Origin: Hyphomicrobiaceae bacterium
GTDB lineage: Bacteria > Pseudomonadota > Alphaproteobacteria > Rhizobiales > Hyphomicrobiaceae
NCBI GenBank assembly: GCA_022844225.1
Contig: JALHMC010000012.1
Span: forward strand, 1-64,000
Direction: 5' to 3'
Length of the DNA stretch: 64,000 nt
Shown here piece after piece: positions 19,412 to 29,400 of this stretch (within the stretch, counting starts at the first letter, position 1; the number at the start of each line of letters is the position of its first letter). The notes under the pieces were generated by a model that searched no databases, was not told the DNA's origin, and saw only the letters and a program-made list of their open reading frames with translations. The translations under genes and the position numbers were made by a program.

Positions 19412-21303
19412 GGCTGGCCCTTTTTCTGCGCGGGCGGCGCGGGCGACGCCGCGGGACCAGCGCCGAGTGATGCCTTCAGCGCCTCATCGATTGATTTCAG
19501 CGCTGAATCGACGGCCTGGCGCGCCTCGACAGTCGCGATCCATTCCTTGGCGATCTCAGGGGGACGTTCGAGTGACTTGGCCTCAGCCACGACATCTCCG
19601 AGACGGCCAGCTCTCAAAGCGTCCTCGATCCGCGCGACGATGGCCTCCGGGCTGCTGTCTCCGCTCGCATGGGTCGTCTTGCGGACCCGAACGAACGTCT
19701 TGGCTCCCGACAGGAGGCGATCGACGACCGATCCGTCACTCTTTTCGGAGTCGGCGTCGAGAATGGCATGGGCAACAGGACGAAACGAACTGGCCAGCTC
19801 AGACAAGGTCGGGACACCCTTCCTGCGATATGCCTCAAGCGGTCGCAAGTCGATGCGCGTGCCGGACACCTTGGCGACCTCGGCGAGCTCGCGGTCGTAG
19901 GGGACGCCGCGCTCCATGGCCCGCTTCAGATTGCCCAGCTCGAGCGACAGCACGATGCGCTCCGCGGTGGCGTTGCGCTCGCCCTCGCTCTGCACGACGG
20001 TGGTCAGATTCCGCTCCAGAGCGCCGAGCTTGCTCACCAACGGCGATACCGCAGCACTCACATCGTCCGGCTTGGCCATCGATGCGATACGGCTTTCCAA
20101 CTCGCGGCGCACGCCATCGACGGAGCCGGCGAGCTTGGCGGTGTCGTCGCCTGCAGCCTTCAGCGCGAGCTGCAATCGCTCCGTGTCGGTCTTGACCTTG
20201 TCCAAGCCGGTGGCCAGCCGATTGGTCTCACCCTTCAGAGTGCCCAGTTCGCGGTCGATGCGCTGCGTCGCCGATCGAGCCGCCTCGCTGGCTTCCGAGA
20301 CCGGCGCAATGCGCGTTTCGATTTCGCGCGCAGCGTCCTTCCTGAGCTCGCCGGCACGGGCAACGAGCGCGGCCTCGAGGTCGGAGATACGACCAGTCAT
20401 CGCCGCGAGCTGCGGAATGCGACCCGCGCGATCCGGCTCGGTTCGGGCGGCGGCGCCGAGTTCCGTCAGCTGCTGCTCGAGGGCAACGAGTCGCTCGCCG
20501 ACATCGGCAATGGGCGGCTCCTTGGAGAGGCGCTGCTCGAGATCGCCGGCGAGCTTGAGAGCGCGCGTCTGCATCTCGCCGACCGCCGCGAGTTGCGCCT
20601 GCAGTGCATCAATGCGCTTGCGATTGGCCTCCGCAGTTGCATTGGCACGAGCCGGATCGTTCTCGGGCGAGGGTGGCGCGGCGGGCGTGGCGGCCTTTTT
20701 CTCGAGCGTGGCAATGCGCTGGACGAATTCCGGCGGCAAGGACGCGACTGGAGGTGGCACGCCGGCCTCCTCCCACAGATGACTCGCTATCGGAGAGATC
20801 AGTGGGGCAGCAAGCAGCGCCAACACGCCGCCGGCGACACCCGAGAGGAGGTACCGACCGATACCGCTACCTGCATGCTTACCGCTGGCGGCCGGCGGTG
20901 GCGCGCCGCGATCGCCTGATGCCGCAGCCGAGGTCGCGGCAGCGGATGCAGCGGCAGCCGTCGCGCCGGCTGGAGACGCCGATGCGGCGCCCAACGGCTT
21001 GACTGCCGACGGGGAGCCACTCGGTGGTACACCTTTGCCGGCGGCGGACGCCTGGGCTGCGGCCGCCACTTTTCGCGCGGCCTCCGCTTGGTTGTGGGGG
21101 GTTGCCGCCTGAGGCGCCTTCGGCGTCGGCGGCTCCGCCGCCTTGGGCGGAACGGGGCCGGCGCTGGTAGAATCAGGCCGCACTTCGACTGCCTTCAGGT
21201 CGATCATTGCGTGAGGGCGTTTGGCGGCGCTGTCGGCGGCAGGGCGATCGCCAGCCTTTGCGGGTCCATCTTTCTGGCCCGGGCCGTCTTTCTTGTCGGT
21301 CAT
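19408..21303 (-). CDS. Mic60/mitofilin-like inner membrane protein
   Basis: A 631-residue protein located between hemD and hemY, the position of the alphaproteobacterial homologue of mitochondrial Mic60 (mitofilin). The first 145 residues are low-complexity Ala/Pro/Lys and probably disordered. One transmembrane helix follows at about 151-174, then a long coiled coil (about 185-430) in the periplasm. The C-terminal helical domain, from about 440 to 600 (ERIVLSLELGNLKRAMERG, PLEAYRRKGVPTLSELASSF), is the mitofilin-type signature. Family members bend membranes and contact outer-membrane proteins. The start at 21303 opens the conserved acidic-basic N-terminus. Confidence 0.8.
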   Translation of the reverse strand: MTDKKDGPGQKDGPAKAGDRPAADSAAKRPHAMIDLKAVEVRPDSTSAGPVPPKAAEPPTPKAPQAATPHNQAEAARKVAAAAQASAAGKGVPPSGSPSAVKPLGAASASPAGATAAAASAAATSAAASGDRGAPPPAASGKHAGSGIGRYLLSGVAGGVLALLAAPLISPIASHLWEEAGVPPPVASLPPEFVQRIATLEKKAATPAAPPSPENDPARANATAEANRKRIDALQAQLAAVGEMQTRALKLAGDLEQRLSKEPPIADVGERLVALEQQLTELGAAARTEPDRAGRIPQLAAMTGRISDLEAALVARAGELRKDAAREIETRIAPVSEASEAARSATQRIDRELGTLKGETNRLATGLDKVKTDTERLQLALKAAGDDTAKLAGSVDGVRRELESRIASMAKPDDVSAAVSPLVSKLGALERNLTTVVQSEGERNATAERIVLSLELGNLKRAMERGVPYDRELAEVAKVSGTRIDLRPLEAYRRKGVPTLSELASSFRPVAHAILDADSEKSDGSVVDRLLSGAKTFVRVRKTTHASGDSSPEAIVARIEDALRAGRLGDVVAEAKSLERPPEIAKEWIATVEARQAVDSALKSIDEALKASLGAGPAASPAPPAQKKGQP

Positions 21304-21412
21304 CGAGGCTTGATCCTCTGCCAAAACGCAAACTTTATGCTCCAGAACGACGCATGAGCCATGCGCCGATCGAGCGGCCTGGGAAAGCCGAGCAGTTTCC
21401 ACGGGTAAACTG

Positions 21413-22147
21413 CTATTCCCCCAATTTTGCCGCAGCGGCATCTACTAGGGCAAGCATTTCTTCGAGGGTCGGACGAACGGCCGCCTCGATCTCCACGCCG
21501 CCCAACGGCGCAAGCCGACGCGCAACCGCGTCCGACAAACATAGATGCAGCATGTCGCGAACCGGCTCCTGAAGGTGATGCGCGGCGACGAGCCGCGTCC
21601 AGGTGTGCGCTGCCTGCTGCGACATGAGCACGACAGCATCGATCTCGTGAGCCCCTATGGCTGTGACCGCGTGCAACGGCAGGGCTCGAGCATGCTCCAT
21701 CCGGTAGACGACGCGACTGTCGACGCGAACGCCGAGTTCCTGCAGCTCGCCCGCGAGATCGTGAGCCAGCCGGTCTCCAGCCAGATAAAGCAGCATCTCC
21801 TCGGCCGGATCGACGAGCGAAGCAATCAGAGGTCCGAGGTCTGCCGCCGTCCCGGGCCCCTTGACGACGCGCGAAAAGCCCATCCGCCGTGCCTCGTCGG
21901 CCGTGGCACCACCAACGGCGAACACCGTGCGGTTGCGTGCGGCGGCCAATGCGTCCGAGCCGACGAGGGCCCGCAAGGCGTTGCGGCTGGTGGCGACGAG
22001 ACCCGTTATCCCTTCGAGGGCCTCCGCTTCGAGGCCGAGTGAGACGAACGACGACAGCGGCGCCGCCAAGGCCTCGTGGCCGTGCTGCTCCAGAAGCCCA
22101 ACGAGCTTCAGGCTATCTGGCTCTGGACGGGTAACGAGGACGTGCAT
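21413..22147 (-). CDS. hemD: Uroporphyrinogen-III synthase
   Basis: Cyclises and inverts ring D of hydroxymethylbilane to give uroporphyrinogen III, the second tetrapyrrole step encoded here. The 244-residue protein starts HVLVTRPEPDSLKLVGLLEQ, the usual N-terminal motif, and has the two-domain layout of the family with ATSRNALRAL near residue 60 and the late VVLMSQQAAHTW segment. HemD is poorly conserved, so the call leans on these motifs plus its position 34 bases after hemC. An upstream in-frame ATG at 22243 would overlap hemC and is not used. Confidence 0.92.
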   Translation of the reverse strand: MHVLVTRPEPDSLKLVGLLEQHGHEALAAPLSSFVSLGLEAEALEGITGLVATSRNALRALVGSDALAAARNRTVFAVGGATADEARRMGFSRVVKGPGTAADLGPLIASLVDPAEEMLLYLAGDRLAHDLAGELQELGVRVDSRVVYRMEHARALPLHAVTAIGAHEIDAVVLMSQQAAHTWTRLVAAHHLQEPVRDMLHLCLSDAVARRLAPLGGVEIEAAVRPTLEEMLALVDAAAAKLGE

Positions 22148-22181
22148 GAAAACCTCCGGCGCTGCAGACTGACGCCGCGTC

Positions 22182-23105
22182 TCAGACCGAAAAAAAGCCG
22201 GGCCCGCCCCTGGACCTGAGCTCGTCGGCGGCGTCAAACGCAAGCGCGAGCCGGTCGGCGACCGGCCCCGTGCGTTCAGCTCGCAACGAGACGCGACCGT
22301 CCGGCGTTAGGATTTCGCCGCGCAAGGTAATTTCCGTGTTCGAGAGGGTCGCGAGCGCAGCGATCGGCGTGCGGCATGATCCTTCCAGGCGGGCCAGAAA
22401 CGCGCGCTCGGCATCGACGACCAGCGCACTCGGCCGGTCGTCGAGCGGGGCGACGAGCGCGGCCGTTGCCGGGTCGCCGGCGCGGATCTCGATGCCGATG
22501 GCGCCCTGCGCGACGGCTGGCAGCATCTCCTCGGGCTCGACCGCACGCGTGATCCGATCGGTCTTGCCCAACCGGCGGAGACCGGCGCAAGCAAGAAACG
22601 TGGCGTCGGCCACGCCGTCGGCGAGCTTTGCCAATCGGGTCTCGACGTTGCCGCGGAAGCCGACGATCTCGAGATCGGGCCGCAGACCTTTGACCTGGGC
22701 GGCTCGACGAAGAGACGACGTGCCTACGCGGGCACCAGAAGGCATCGCCGCAAGCGATGACCATGCGAGCGATATGAACGCGTCGCGCGCATCCTCGCGC
22801 GGGAGAATAGCCGCAATGGCTAGTCCGTCGGGGAGCGCCGTCGGCATGTCCTTCATGGAATGGACTGCAAGATCGATTTCGGCACTCAACAACGCCTCCT
22901 CGATCTCCTTGGTAAATAGACCTTTACCACCTGCCTCGGCGAGCGGCCTGTCCTGGATGCGATCGCCGGTGGTCTTTATGACGACGATTTCGAGGCTCGC
23001 TTCCGGCAGACCGTGGGCGGCCATCAGGCGTTGGCGCACCTCGTGGGCTTGAGCCAGCGCCAGTGGTGACCCGCGCGTGCCGATACGAGCCTTCCGTGCT
23101 TGCAA
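22182..23105 (-). CDS. hemC: Hydroxymethylbilane synthase (porphobilinogen deaminase)
   Basis: Condenses four porphobilinogens to hydroxymethylbilane. [18 protein letters not shown] is the standard N-terminus, [11 protein letters not shown] and [10 protein letters not shown] are substrate and cofactor contacts, and GSCRTPIAA near residue 243 holds the Cys that anchors the dipyrromethane cofactor. The start is read as TTG at 23105, with GGAGAGG four bases upstream; this gives 307 residues, the family norm. An in-frame ATG at 23147 would add 14 non-conserved residues without a ribosome-binding site. The gene heads the hemC-hemD-Mic60-hemY operon, divergent from tsaD. Confidence 0.96.
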   Translation of the reverse strand: MQARKARIGTRGSPLALAQAHEVRQRLMAAHGLPEASLEIVVIKTTGDRIQDRPLAEAGGKGLFTKEIEEALLSAEIDLAVHSMKDMPTALPDGLAIAAILPREDARDAFISLAWSSLAAMPSGARVGTSSLRRAAQVKGLRPDLEIVGFRGNVETRLAKLADGVADATFLACAGLRRLGKTDRITRAVEPEEMLPAVAQGAIGIEIRAGDPATAALVAPLDDRPSALVVDAERAFLARLEGSCRTPIAALATLSNTEITLRGEILTPDGRVSLRAERTGPVADRLALAFDAADELRSRGGPGFFSV

Positions 23106-23167
23106 ATTGCCTCTCCAAGGGTATAGCCGGTGCGTCGAGGCGTGCATTCGCGGCCTCGGACACGCTT

Positions 23168-24349
23168 ATGCGCTCTCCTCCCGAGGAGCGCAAACTCCAA
23201 GGTCGAACTGTGACGAGTCCGAGCGCGATCGAAGCGGCAGGTCTGGGCGAGGACAAGGGTCGGTCGCTGGTTCTCGGCATCGAAACGAGCTGCGACGAGA
23301 CGGCAGCCGCCGTCATTTCCCGGCACAGGGACGGCACCGGACGCATCCTGTCGAACGTGGTGCGATCGCAGTGGGACGCGCATCGGGCCTATGGCGGGGT
23401 GGTCCCCGAGATCGCTGCACGGGCCCATGTAGAATGCCTCGACGCTATCATTGGGGCCGCCATGGTCGAGGCGGGCGTCGGATGGCCGGACCTGAATGGC
23501 GTCGCAGCAACGGCCGGACCCGGTCTCGTCGGCGGATTGATCGTGGGCCTGACCACGGCGAAAATGATCGCGCTGGTGCACGGGTTGCCGCTGTTCGCGA
23601 TCAACCATCTCGAGGCGCATGCGCTGACAGTCGGACTGACAGACGGCCTGAGGCCTCCGTACCTGTTGCTGCTGGTTTCGGGCGGCCACACGCAGCTGAT
23701 CGATGTGCGCGACGTCGGCCGCTACGACCGTCTCGGCACCACTATCGACGATGCGCTCGGTGAGGCGTTCGACAAGACGGCGAAGCTGCTCGGGCTCGGT
23801 TTTCCGGGCGGACCAGCCGTTGAAGCCGCGGCACGACACGGTGACGGCCGACGATTTCCGCTACCGCGACCGATGATCGGGAGGGCGGAGCCGAACTTCT
23901 CCTTCGCCGGCCTGAAAACCGCGGTGCGGACTGCTGCCACGGCTATTGCCCCATTGAGCGAGCAAGACGTCGCCGACATCGCGACGGCGTTCGAGACGAC
24001 GGCCGCTGCCGCCGTCGTCGACCGTGTCCGTCGCGCGATGGCGCTCGTCGAGAACCGGCGACAGGTGCCGCCACAGGGGCACGTGCTGGTGGTCGCGGGC
24101 GGTGTTGCCGCCAACGTGCGGCTGCGGGCGGCGCTGGAGGATCTCACCAAAGGCGATGGCTGGCGCCTCGCCCTGCCACCGATCGCGCTCTGCACCGACA
24201 ATGCCGCTATGGTCGCCTGGGCCGGAGCCGAGCGCCTCGCACGCGGCGACGGTCCGGACAGCCTCGACGCGCCCGTGCGGGCCCGCTGGCCGCTCGATCC
24301 GACTTCTCCGCCCGCACTCGGCTCGGGCCGCCAAGGTGCCAAGGCCTGA
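23168..24349 (+). CDS. tsaD: tRNA N6-threonylcarbamoyladenosine transferase TsaD
   Basis: Transfers the threonylcarbamoyl group to A37 of ANN-decoding tRNAs with TsaB and Tsa[16 protein letters not shown] is the ASKHA-fold phosphate-1 motif. Metal ligands are supplied by the H in [10 protein letters not shown] and in NHLEAHAL, and LVSGGHTQL plus [13 protein letters not shown] are later nucleotide-site motifs. The ATG at 23168 gives 393 residues; a GTG at 23210 with AAGG seven bases upstream would give 379 and is equally plausible. It is divergent from hemC, an arrangement common in Hyphomicrobiales. Confidence 0.96.
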   Translation: MRSPPEERKLQGRTVTSPSAIEAAGLGEDKGRSLVLGIETSCDETAAAVISRHRDGTGRILSNVVRSQWDAHRAYGGVVPEIAARAHVECLDAIIGAAMVEAGVGWPDLNGVAATAGPGLVGGLIVGLTTAKMIALVHGLPLFAINHLEAHALTVGLTDGLRPPYLLLLVSGGHTQLIDVRDVGRYDRLGTTIDDALGEAFDKTAKLLGLGFPGGPAVEAAARHGDGRRFPLPRPMIGRAEPNFSFAGLKTAVRTAATAIAPLSEQDVADIATAFETTAAAAVVDRVRRAMALVENRRQVPPQGHVLVVAGGVAANVRLRAALEDLTKGDGWRLALPPIALCTDNAAMVAWAGAERLARGDGPDSLDAPVRARWPLDPTSPPALGSGRQGAKA

Positions 24350-24528
24350 TTGACCCGGACCGCCATCGGATGTCGATCGAGCACCGCAACGTGGCTCACC
24401 GCACCGGGCCAGCATCAATTCCAGAAATATTTCGGTGGACTACCTCGCTGCGCAAGCCACTTCGCGCATCGAGGGGGCCATCAACGTCGAACGAATCATT
24501 TAAGTGCTGATCGAGGGGATTGTTACGC

Positions 24529-24545
24529 GCCTCGTCACACGAGGC
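24529..24545 (+). other. Leader hairpin before the TPR gene
   Basis: GCCTCGT-CAC-ACGAGGC is a perfect 7-bp stem with a 3-base loop, ending 21 bases before the ATG of the TPR gene and just upstream of its AAAGGGGGA ribosome-binding site. It may influence translation or mRNA stability. Its function is unknown. Confidence 0.35.
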
Positions 24546-24566
24546 TGCGATTCAAAGGGGGATGCG

Positions 24567-26816
24567 ATGTCGCTTTTTGGAGCGTTGAGCGAGCTTGTCG
24601 GAGGCGCCGCGCTGGCTTCCGCACCGGCTTGCGATCTGGCTCTCCCGGATTCAACGATTGAAAATCAGGCCGGATTCGTCAGCTGGATCGCCGGACGTGA
24701 CGAGATGCGAGAAATTCGCGCCATCGTCGAGGCCATCGGCGGTGAAGTCTGGGTCGGCACCGAGACCCGAGGGCTCGCCCAACGCGATCTCGATCAGCAC
24801 GTGCGCGCCGCTGCCCGGCTGGTGGCCCGGCACCGGCCGTCGGCCGCGCTGCTCGCTGAGATCGCCGCTGCGGCTCGTGCCTCGAAGCCGACCGGGTCGC
24901 ACTCGGGAGACTCCATAGGCAGGCGCATCGCGAGTGACATCATGGCGCGTGCGCGTGCCAGCGGTGCCTTCGCGGGCGGTCTCTCAGCCGTCCCGGCCGA
25001 CATTCCAATTCGAGAGGACGTGGTCCTTTTTCTTCTCGACCGCACCTTTGCGCACGTGGTCGACGGCGAGCGGCGGCTGCTGCGCCTCGGTACAGCACTC
25101 TCCGAGTTCGCCGACGCTCAGTCACCGGGAGGCGGCAAGACGAGCCAGGGAACGCCGGGCGGTCTTGCCGGACTTGGCATCTCTCGATCCTTCATGATCC
25201 AGATCGAACAGGCCGGAGGTACCAGCTTTCTCGCCGGTATCTCCGAGCGGTTCGGCCTCGCCGAGCGATCGGTTCGTCGCGCGGTAGCGCTGGTGGACAG
25301 CCAGGCTGGTGACGGGGAGGGCCGCATTGCGCGATTGCAGTCGCTCGCCCAATGGCTGGCCGACGTGCGCGCGCAGTTGATGCGTCCGTCGAACGACGAC
25401 GCCGAAATCCGACGCCTCAAGACGGCCGCTGCGACGGCTTTGGCGGACGGTGACTTCGAGGCAGCGATGGATGCCCTGCGGCTGGTGCGGCGGGAAATGC
25501 GCGAGACGCGGCGTCGAACCGAAGAGAGGCTGCAGGACGAGGCACTCGCACTGCGGACGCAGATGGTCGAGGAAGCCCGTGCCACGGGGCGGCTGGCGGA
25601 GCTGCTTGCGGCGCGTGGCGAGCATGCCCAAGCGGCCGATCTCTTTGCCGAAGCCGCTATGGCCCTGCCGCGGGCCGAGCGCGAGACGGCATGGCGTTTC
25701 AACCTGCAGCGGGCCGAGGCTTTGTTGCAGCACTCGCGGGAGCGGGGCGACGCTTCTGCGCTTTCCGAGGCGCTCGCGGCGTACGGCGGCCTCGTGCGGC
25801 AAGCGGCAGAGACGACGAACACGAAGGCCCTAGCCGAAGCCTGCCTCGGACACGGCGACGCGTTGTTTGTCGCCGGCGAGCGCGACCCTGGCGGCAACCG
25901 CCTCAAGGATGCGATCACGATCTACCAGAAGGCGATCCAGCTGCTCGAGCGCGAGCGGGACCAGACCAGTCTGATGCGGGCACGCATGGCGCTGGCTCGG
26001 GCCATGGCGCGGCAGGGCGAGCGAGAAGGCTCAGTCGAGGCTCTGCGTCAGGCCGCCCAGGCATTCCGCGACGCGGCGGCTGTCGTCTCGGCCGATAAGC
26101 TGCCCGGCGATCACGCCAGCATCCAGATGAGCCTCGGCGGTGTGCTTCTCGCGATCGAGGAACGCGAAGGTGGCGCTGCACTGCTCGACGAAGCCGCCAC
26201 GGCCTATCGTACCGCGATCGGATTGATGGACAGCGAGGCGGACTCGGATCGATGGGGCGAGGCGCAGTTGAACCTTGGCCTCGCGCTGCTGGGCCTAGGA
26301 GAACAAACGCGATCGGCGCCGCAGCTCGAGGACGCCATCGCAGCCTTCCGGGCGGCCATCGAGGCGACACCCCGAGTCAAGGTCCCGCGCAGGTGGGCAC
26401 TGACCCAGATGAACCTCGGCAACGCGCTCGCCGCCCTCGGAGATCGCGACGAGACAGGCACCGCGCTGCTTGACGAAGCCATCGAAGCCTACAATCTCGC
26501 GCTCGAGGAGCTGCTGTCAGAGGCGGAGCCGCTCAAGTGGGCGATCACGCAGATGAATCTCGGGACGGCGCTGATCCGGCTGGGGGAGCGCAAGGACCGG
26601 CGCCGCTACTGGCTGGCTGCTGCGGCAGCACTGGTTCCGGCGCTCGAGGTCTTCGAGCAGCAGGGGGCCGACGATCTCGCGGAGATGACGCGGCAAAATC
26701 TGCGGCGCTTCCAGGACAGCTGGGACAGCTTTCTCGCGCCACAGGGTGCGTCACCTGGTGCCACCGAGACCCCCAAGACGACGCCGGAGCGGCCACGACT
26801 GGCGCAGGCCGGCTGA
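24567..26816 (+). CDS. TPR-repeat protein of unknown function
   Basis: A 749-residue soluble protein. The N-terminal 200 residues are not recognised, and a helical coiled-coil-like stretch follows (RRLKTAAATALADGDFEAAM and an Arg/Glu-rich segment). The C-terminal half is a TPR array whose units share the phrase (Q/E)xxLGxALxxLGE or MNLGNALAALGDRD, repeated about every 50 residues, with AYxxAI/AL helices between. Such arrays are protein-binding scaffolds. The ATG at 24567 has AAAGGGGGA eight bases upstream; a GTG at 24504 is a weaker alternative. It lies 217 bases after tsaD and 95 bases before the DUF459 gene on the same strand. There is no signal peptide. Confidence 0.7.
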   Translation: MSLFGALSELVGGAALASAPACDLALPDSTIENQAGFVSWIAGRDEMREIRAIVEAIGGEVWVGTETRGLAQRDLDQHVRAAARLVARHRPSAALLAEIAAAARASKPTGSHSGDSIGRRIASDIMARARASGAFAGGLSAVPADIPIREDVVLFLLDRTFAHVVDGERRLLRLGTALSEFADAQSPGGGKTSQGTPGGLAGLGISRSFMIQIEQAGGTSFLAGISERFGLAERSVRRAVALVDSQAGDGEGRIARLQSLAQWLADVRAQLMRPSNDDAEIRRLKTAAATALADGDFEAAMDALRLVRREMRETRRRTEERLQDEALALRTQMVEEARATGRLAELLAARGEHAQAADLFAEAAMALPRAERETAWRFNLQRAEALLQHSRERGDASALSEALAAYGGLVRQAAETTNTKALAEACLGHGDALFVAGERDPGGNRLKDAITIYQKAIQLLERERDQTSLMRARMALARAMARQGEREGSVEALRQAAQAFRDAAAVVSADKLPGDHASIQMSLGGVLLAIEEREGGAALLDEAATAYRTAIGLMDSEADSDRWGEAQLNLGLALLGLGEQTRSAPQLEDAIAAFRAAIEATPRVKVPRRWALTQMNLGNALAALGDRDETGTALLDEAIEAYNLALEELLSEAEPLKWAITQMNLGTALIRLGERKDRRRYWLAAAAALVPALEVFEQQGADDLAEMTRQNLRRFQDSWDSFLAPQGASPGATETPKTTPERPRLAQAG

Positions 26817-26911
26817 GCGGACTGGGTGCGCCGGAGGCCGGACGCCTTGTGCTGGACGACGGTTTGGTCGAAATTGCGCGCCCGGCCACATTCGCCGTCG
26901 ACTGGGACGCC

Positions 26912-28330
26912 ATGAAGATCGTGCTCGCGCTCATTCTGATGCTGCTTACCGGGTTCGGTCTTCCCGTTACGCCGGCGCGCGGGCAGACGGGCGAGTCCGG
27001 GAGCGTGCTGGATCCGTTTCCCGAGGGCGACCGGTATCGCGTGCAAACCTGGGGCGACCAGATGGCCGCGGGCTTGCTCGAGGGGCTTTCCGAGCAGTTG
27101 GCCGACGAGCCACGCCTCCAAATCGAACCCAAGCAGCGATGGCTCAACGGGCTAATCAGGGTCGACGTCGACCAGGAAGCCGTGACGATCGACCGCGCGC
27201 TCGCCAGCGGCGCGCCACACATCGTGGTGTTGATGCTCGGGGCGGAGGATCGGCTGGCACTGCGGCGCGCTAATGGGCGGCGGATGGCGGTCGGCAGTGA
27301 TGAATGGAAAGCCGAATACGCGCGCCGTATCGACGTGATCATGCGCGTCCTGCGCAAGCGCTCCGTGGCGGTGTTCTGGGTGGGCCTGCCTATCATGCGC
27401 CGCCAGGACGCGACGGACGACGCGGAGATGATCAACGAGCTGGTTCGCAACCGCGCGCTCGCGAACGGTGTGCGTTTCATCGACATTTTCGGCAGCTTCG
27501 CCGATGCGGATCGCAACTACAGCTCTCACGGACCGGATCTTGCGGGCAAGATGCGCCTGCTGCGCGACCAGGACGGCGTGCATTTTTCGGGGGCGGGTTA
27601 CCGCAAGCTCGCCTATTTCGTAGAGCGTGAGCTCAAGCGGGCGGCGGCGCAGGCCTGGGACGAGAGAATGATCCCATTGGCGGGCACCGAAGCCGAGCAG
27701 GCACGTGTGCGACCACCGGCAACGGTCAAGCTGGCTCCGCTGGCCGCCTCCGGCGCAAGAACCGGCACGCCGGGTGTCGACGGAGGGCGCGCGGCCCGCG
27801 CAGGTCCAGACGATGCAGGCGGTGGAGTCAGGGCCGAGACCAGCCGGGTCACCTTGCGCACGATCGGAGCCCAGGGGCGGGAGGAGAGCGTCACGCTCGA
27901 GATCGTGAGGCCCGCGATCCCGGCATCGGTCATCTCGCTGATGACGCGTCGGGAATCCAATGACAAGCCGACCCATGTCGGCGATTCCGTAATGACCGAG
28001 ATCCTCGGAGGATTGACCGTCGTATCCTCGGTCACGTCGCTCGGTGGAGCCGGCGAGCGGCGAAGGCTGGGAACGGACCTGACGACGCCGATGCACCGCG
28101 TCCTGCTGCGCGGTGAGAGCCTGCCGCCCAAGCCGGGACGGTCCGATGACATGCCGTGGCCGCGACCTGAACCCGTGCTCGATCCCCGGCTGTCACGACC
28201 GCTGACCGCCGAGCCGACGGCCGCGATCGATACGGCAAGCGTACCGGCGGCGCGCAAAGCTCCTGACCCGGTCTATGGGCCCCCGCTGCCGCGGCGGCCC
28301 AGTACAGGCTTCGATTCTGAACGCAGGTAA
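26912..28330 (+). CDS. DUF459-family exported protein (SGNH-hydrolase fold, altered nucleophile)
   Basis: A 472-residue protein with an N-terminal signal peptide (KIVLALILMLLTGFGLPVT..ARGQ) followed by a DUF459/SGNH-type domain to about residue 250. Block V is intact (DGVHFSGAGY, with Asp and His near 219 and 222). Block I, where the nucleophile Ser of GDS is expected, instead reads TWGDQMAAGLLEGL with Gln50. The C-terminal 200 residues are Pro/Arg-rich and variable. DUF459 proteins are suspected cell-envelope esterases or O-acyl-modifying enzymes, but the missing Ser argues against simple hydrolase activity here. It converges closely (31 bases) on the dioxygenase gene. Confidence 0.7.
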   Translation: MKIVLALILMLLTGFGLPVTPARGQTGESGSVLDPFPEGDRYRVQTWGDQMAAGLLEGLSEQLADEPRLQIEPKQRWLNGLIRVDVDQEAVTIDRALASGAPHIVVLMLGAEDRLALRRANGRRMAVGSDEWKAEYARRIDVIMRVLRKRSVAVFWVGLPIMRRQDATDDAEMINELVRNRALANGVRFIDIFGSFADADRNYSSHGPDLAGKMRLLRDQDGVHFSGAGYRKLAYFVERELKRAAAQAWDERMIPLAGTEAEQARVRPPATVKLAPLAASGARTGTPGVDGGRAARAGPDDAGGGVRAETSRVTLRTIGAQGREESVTLEIVRPAIPASVISLMTRRESNDKPTHVGDSVMTEILGGLTVVSSVTSLGGAGERRRLGTDLTTPMHRVLLRGESLPPKPGRSDDMPWPRPEPVLDPRLSRPLTAEPTAAIDTASVPAARKAPDPVYGPPLPRRPSTGFDSERR

Positions 28331-28361
28331 AGATAGCGCGTGGCCGTTCCGCTCGAGAGGG

Positions 28362-29360
28362 TCAATGACCTTGCTTTAGAGCATCCCACCAGGCGCAGTG
28401 ACCGCTCGAACCAAGGTGGTAGTTGCCTTCGGCCACCTGTACGGGCTGGCGCAGCCCGGCTTCGGCGGCACGAGCGCGGGCCTCGCGGCGGGCAGCCAGT
28501 ATCTCCGGTGACGCGGAGACGGGATCGTGGCCCCAGAGGCTGCCGCCATAGGACATCTCCGACGGTGACCACGCCTCAATGTCGATCAAGCGTCCTCCCC
28601 ACCCATACTCGATCAGGAAATCATCCGGCGTGCTGGCGTAGAACGAGGTCATCAGATCGTTGGTGTGGCGGCCGAGGCTGACGGCCAGGCGGTCGTGAAG
28701 ATTGGCGAGATCCAAGGCCTGCCCCACGTCGTCGAGCATGCCCACCTCCATCATGATGTGATGGATGCCTTCGCGGCCGGTCTGCAGGAGCGCGAGGCTG
28801 TGCTGGCGCGGGTTGAGGTGAAAGAAGTAGGCCGTGAACGGCTTCACCATGTAGTCGCTGATCCGGAATCCGAGCACGTCGCGATAGAACGGCACGAGAT
28901 CCCCGGCCTTTTTCACGTGCAGCACGGCGTGGCCCATGCCCAGCGCGCCAGTGCGGAAACCGGAAATCGATCGACCGGGCTTGAACGGTTGATCGATGCC
29001 GATCGGCCCATGGAAGGCTTCGAGAGCGTTACCAACCGGATCGGAGAAGCGAATTGCAGACGTCACGCCGCGCAACTCAGCGTCTGCGTCGGAAACACGA
29101 CGGACCTTGACCTGACGAGCCTCGAGCCGTGCCGCCAATTGATCCAACGCGGATGCGTCGGGCACCTCGAAGCCGAACGCCGTCACATCGGCGTCGGTCG
29201 AAGATACGAGGATGCGCTGGCGCCGATCGTCCATCCTGAGCTTGAGGGTCGTGGGCGTGCGCTCGACCACTTCGAGGCCGAGGAACTTGGGACCGTACTC
29301 GGCCCAATCATCGAGCTTCTGAGAACGTACACCGAAGTAGCCGAACGACTGGATTTCCAT
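28362..29360 (-). CDS. VOC-family extradiol ring-cleavage dioxygenase (BphC-like)
   Basis: Two-module vicinal-oxygen-chelate protein of 332 residues, like 2,3-dihydroxybiphenyl 1,2-dioxygenase. The metal ligands expected for type I extradiol enzymes are present: His144 in MGHAVLHV, a His of the 200-201 pair in IHHIMMEV, and Glu251 in FLIEYGWGG. It is therefore likely to be an active Fe(II) (or Mn) catechol-cleaving enzyme. GGAGG precedes the ATG at 29360. It is 40 bases downstream of the PhyH-type gene on the same strand, suggesting co-transcription. No other ring-degradation genes are adjacent. Confidence 0.88.
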   Translation of the reverse strand: MEIQSFGYFGVRSQKLDDWAEYGPKFLGLEVVERTPTTLKLRMDDRRQRILVSSTDADVTAFGFEVPDASALDQLAARLEARQVKVRRVSDADAELRGVTSAIRFSDPVGNALEAFHGPIGIDQPFKPGRSISGFRTGALGMGHAVLHVKKAGDLVPFYRDVLGFRISDYMVKPFTAYFFHLNPRQHSLALLQTGREGIHHIMMEVGMLDDVGQALDLANLHDRLAVSLGRHTNDLMTSFYASTPDDFLIEYGWGGRLIDIEAWSPSEMSYGGSLWGHDPVSASPEILAARREARARAAEAGLRQPVQVAEGNYHLGSSGHCAWWDALKQGH

Positions 29361-29400
29361 TGGTCGCCTCCTACCGAACCGGGCCACTCCGACCCCGCGT

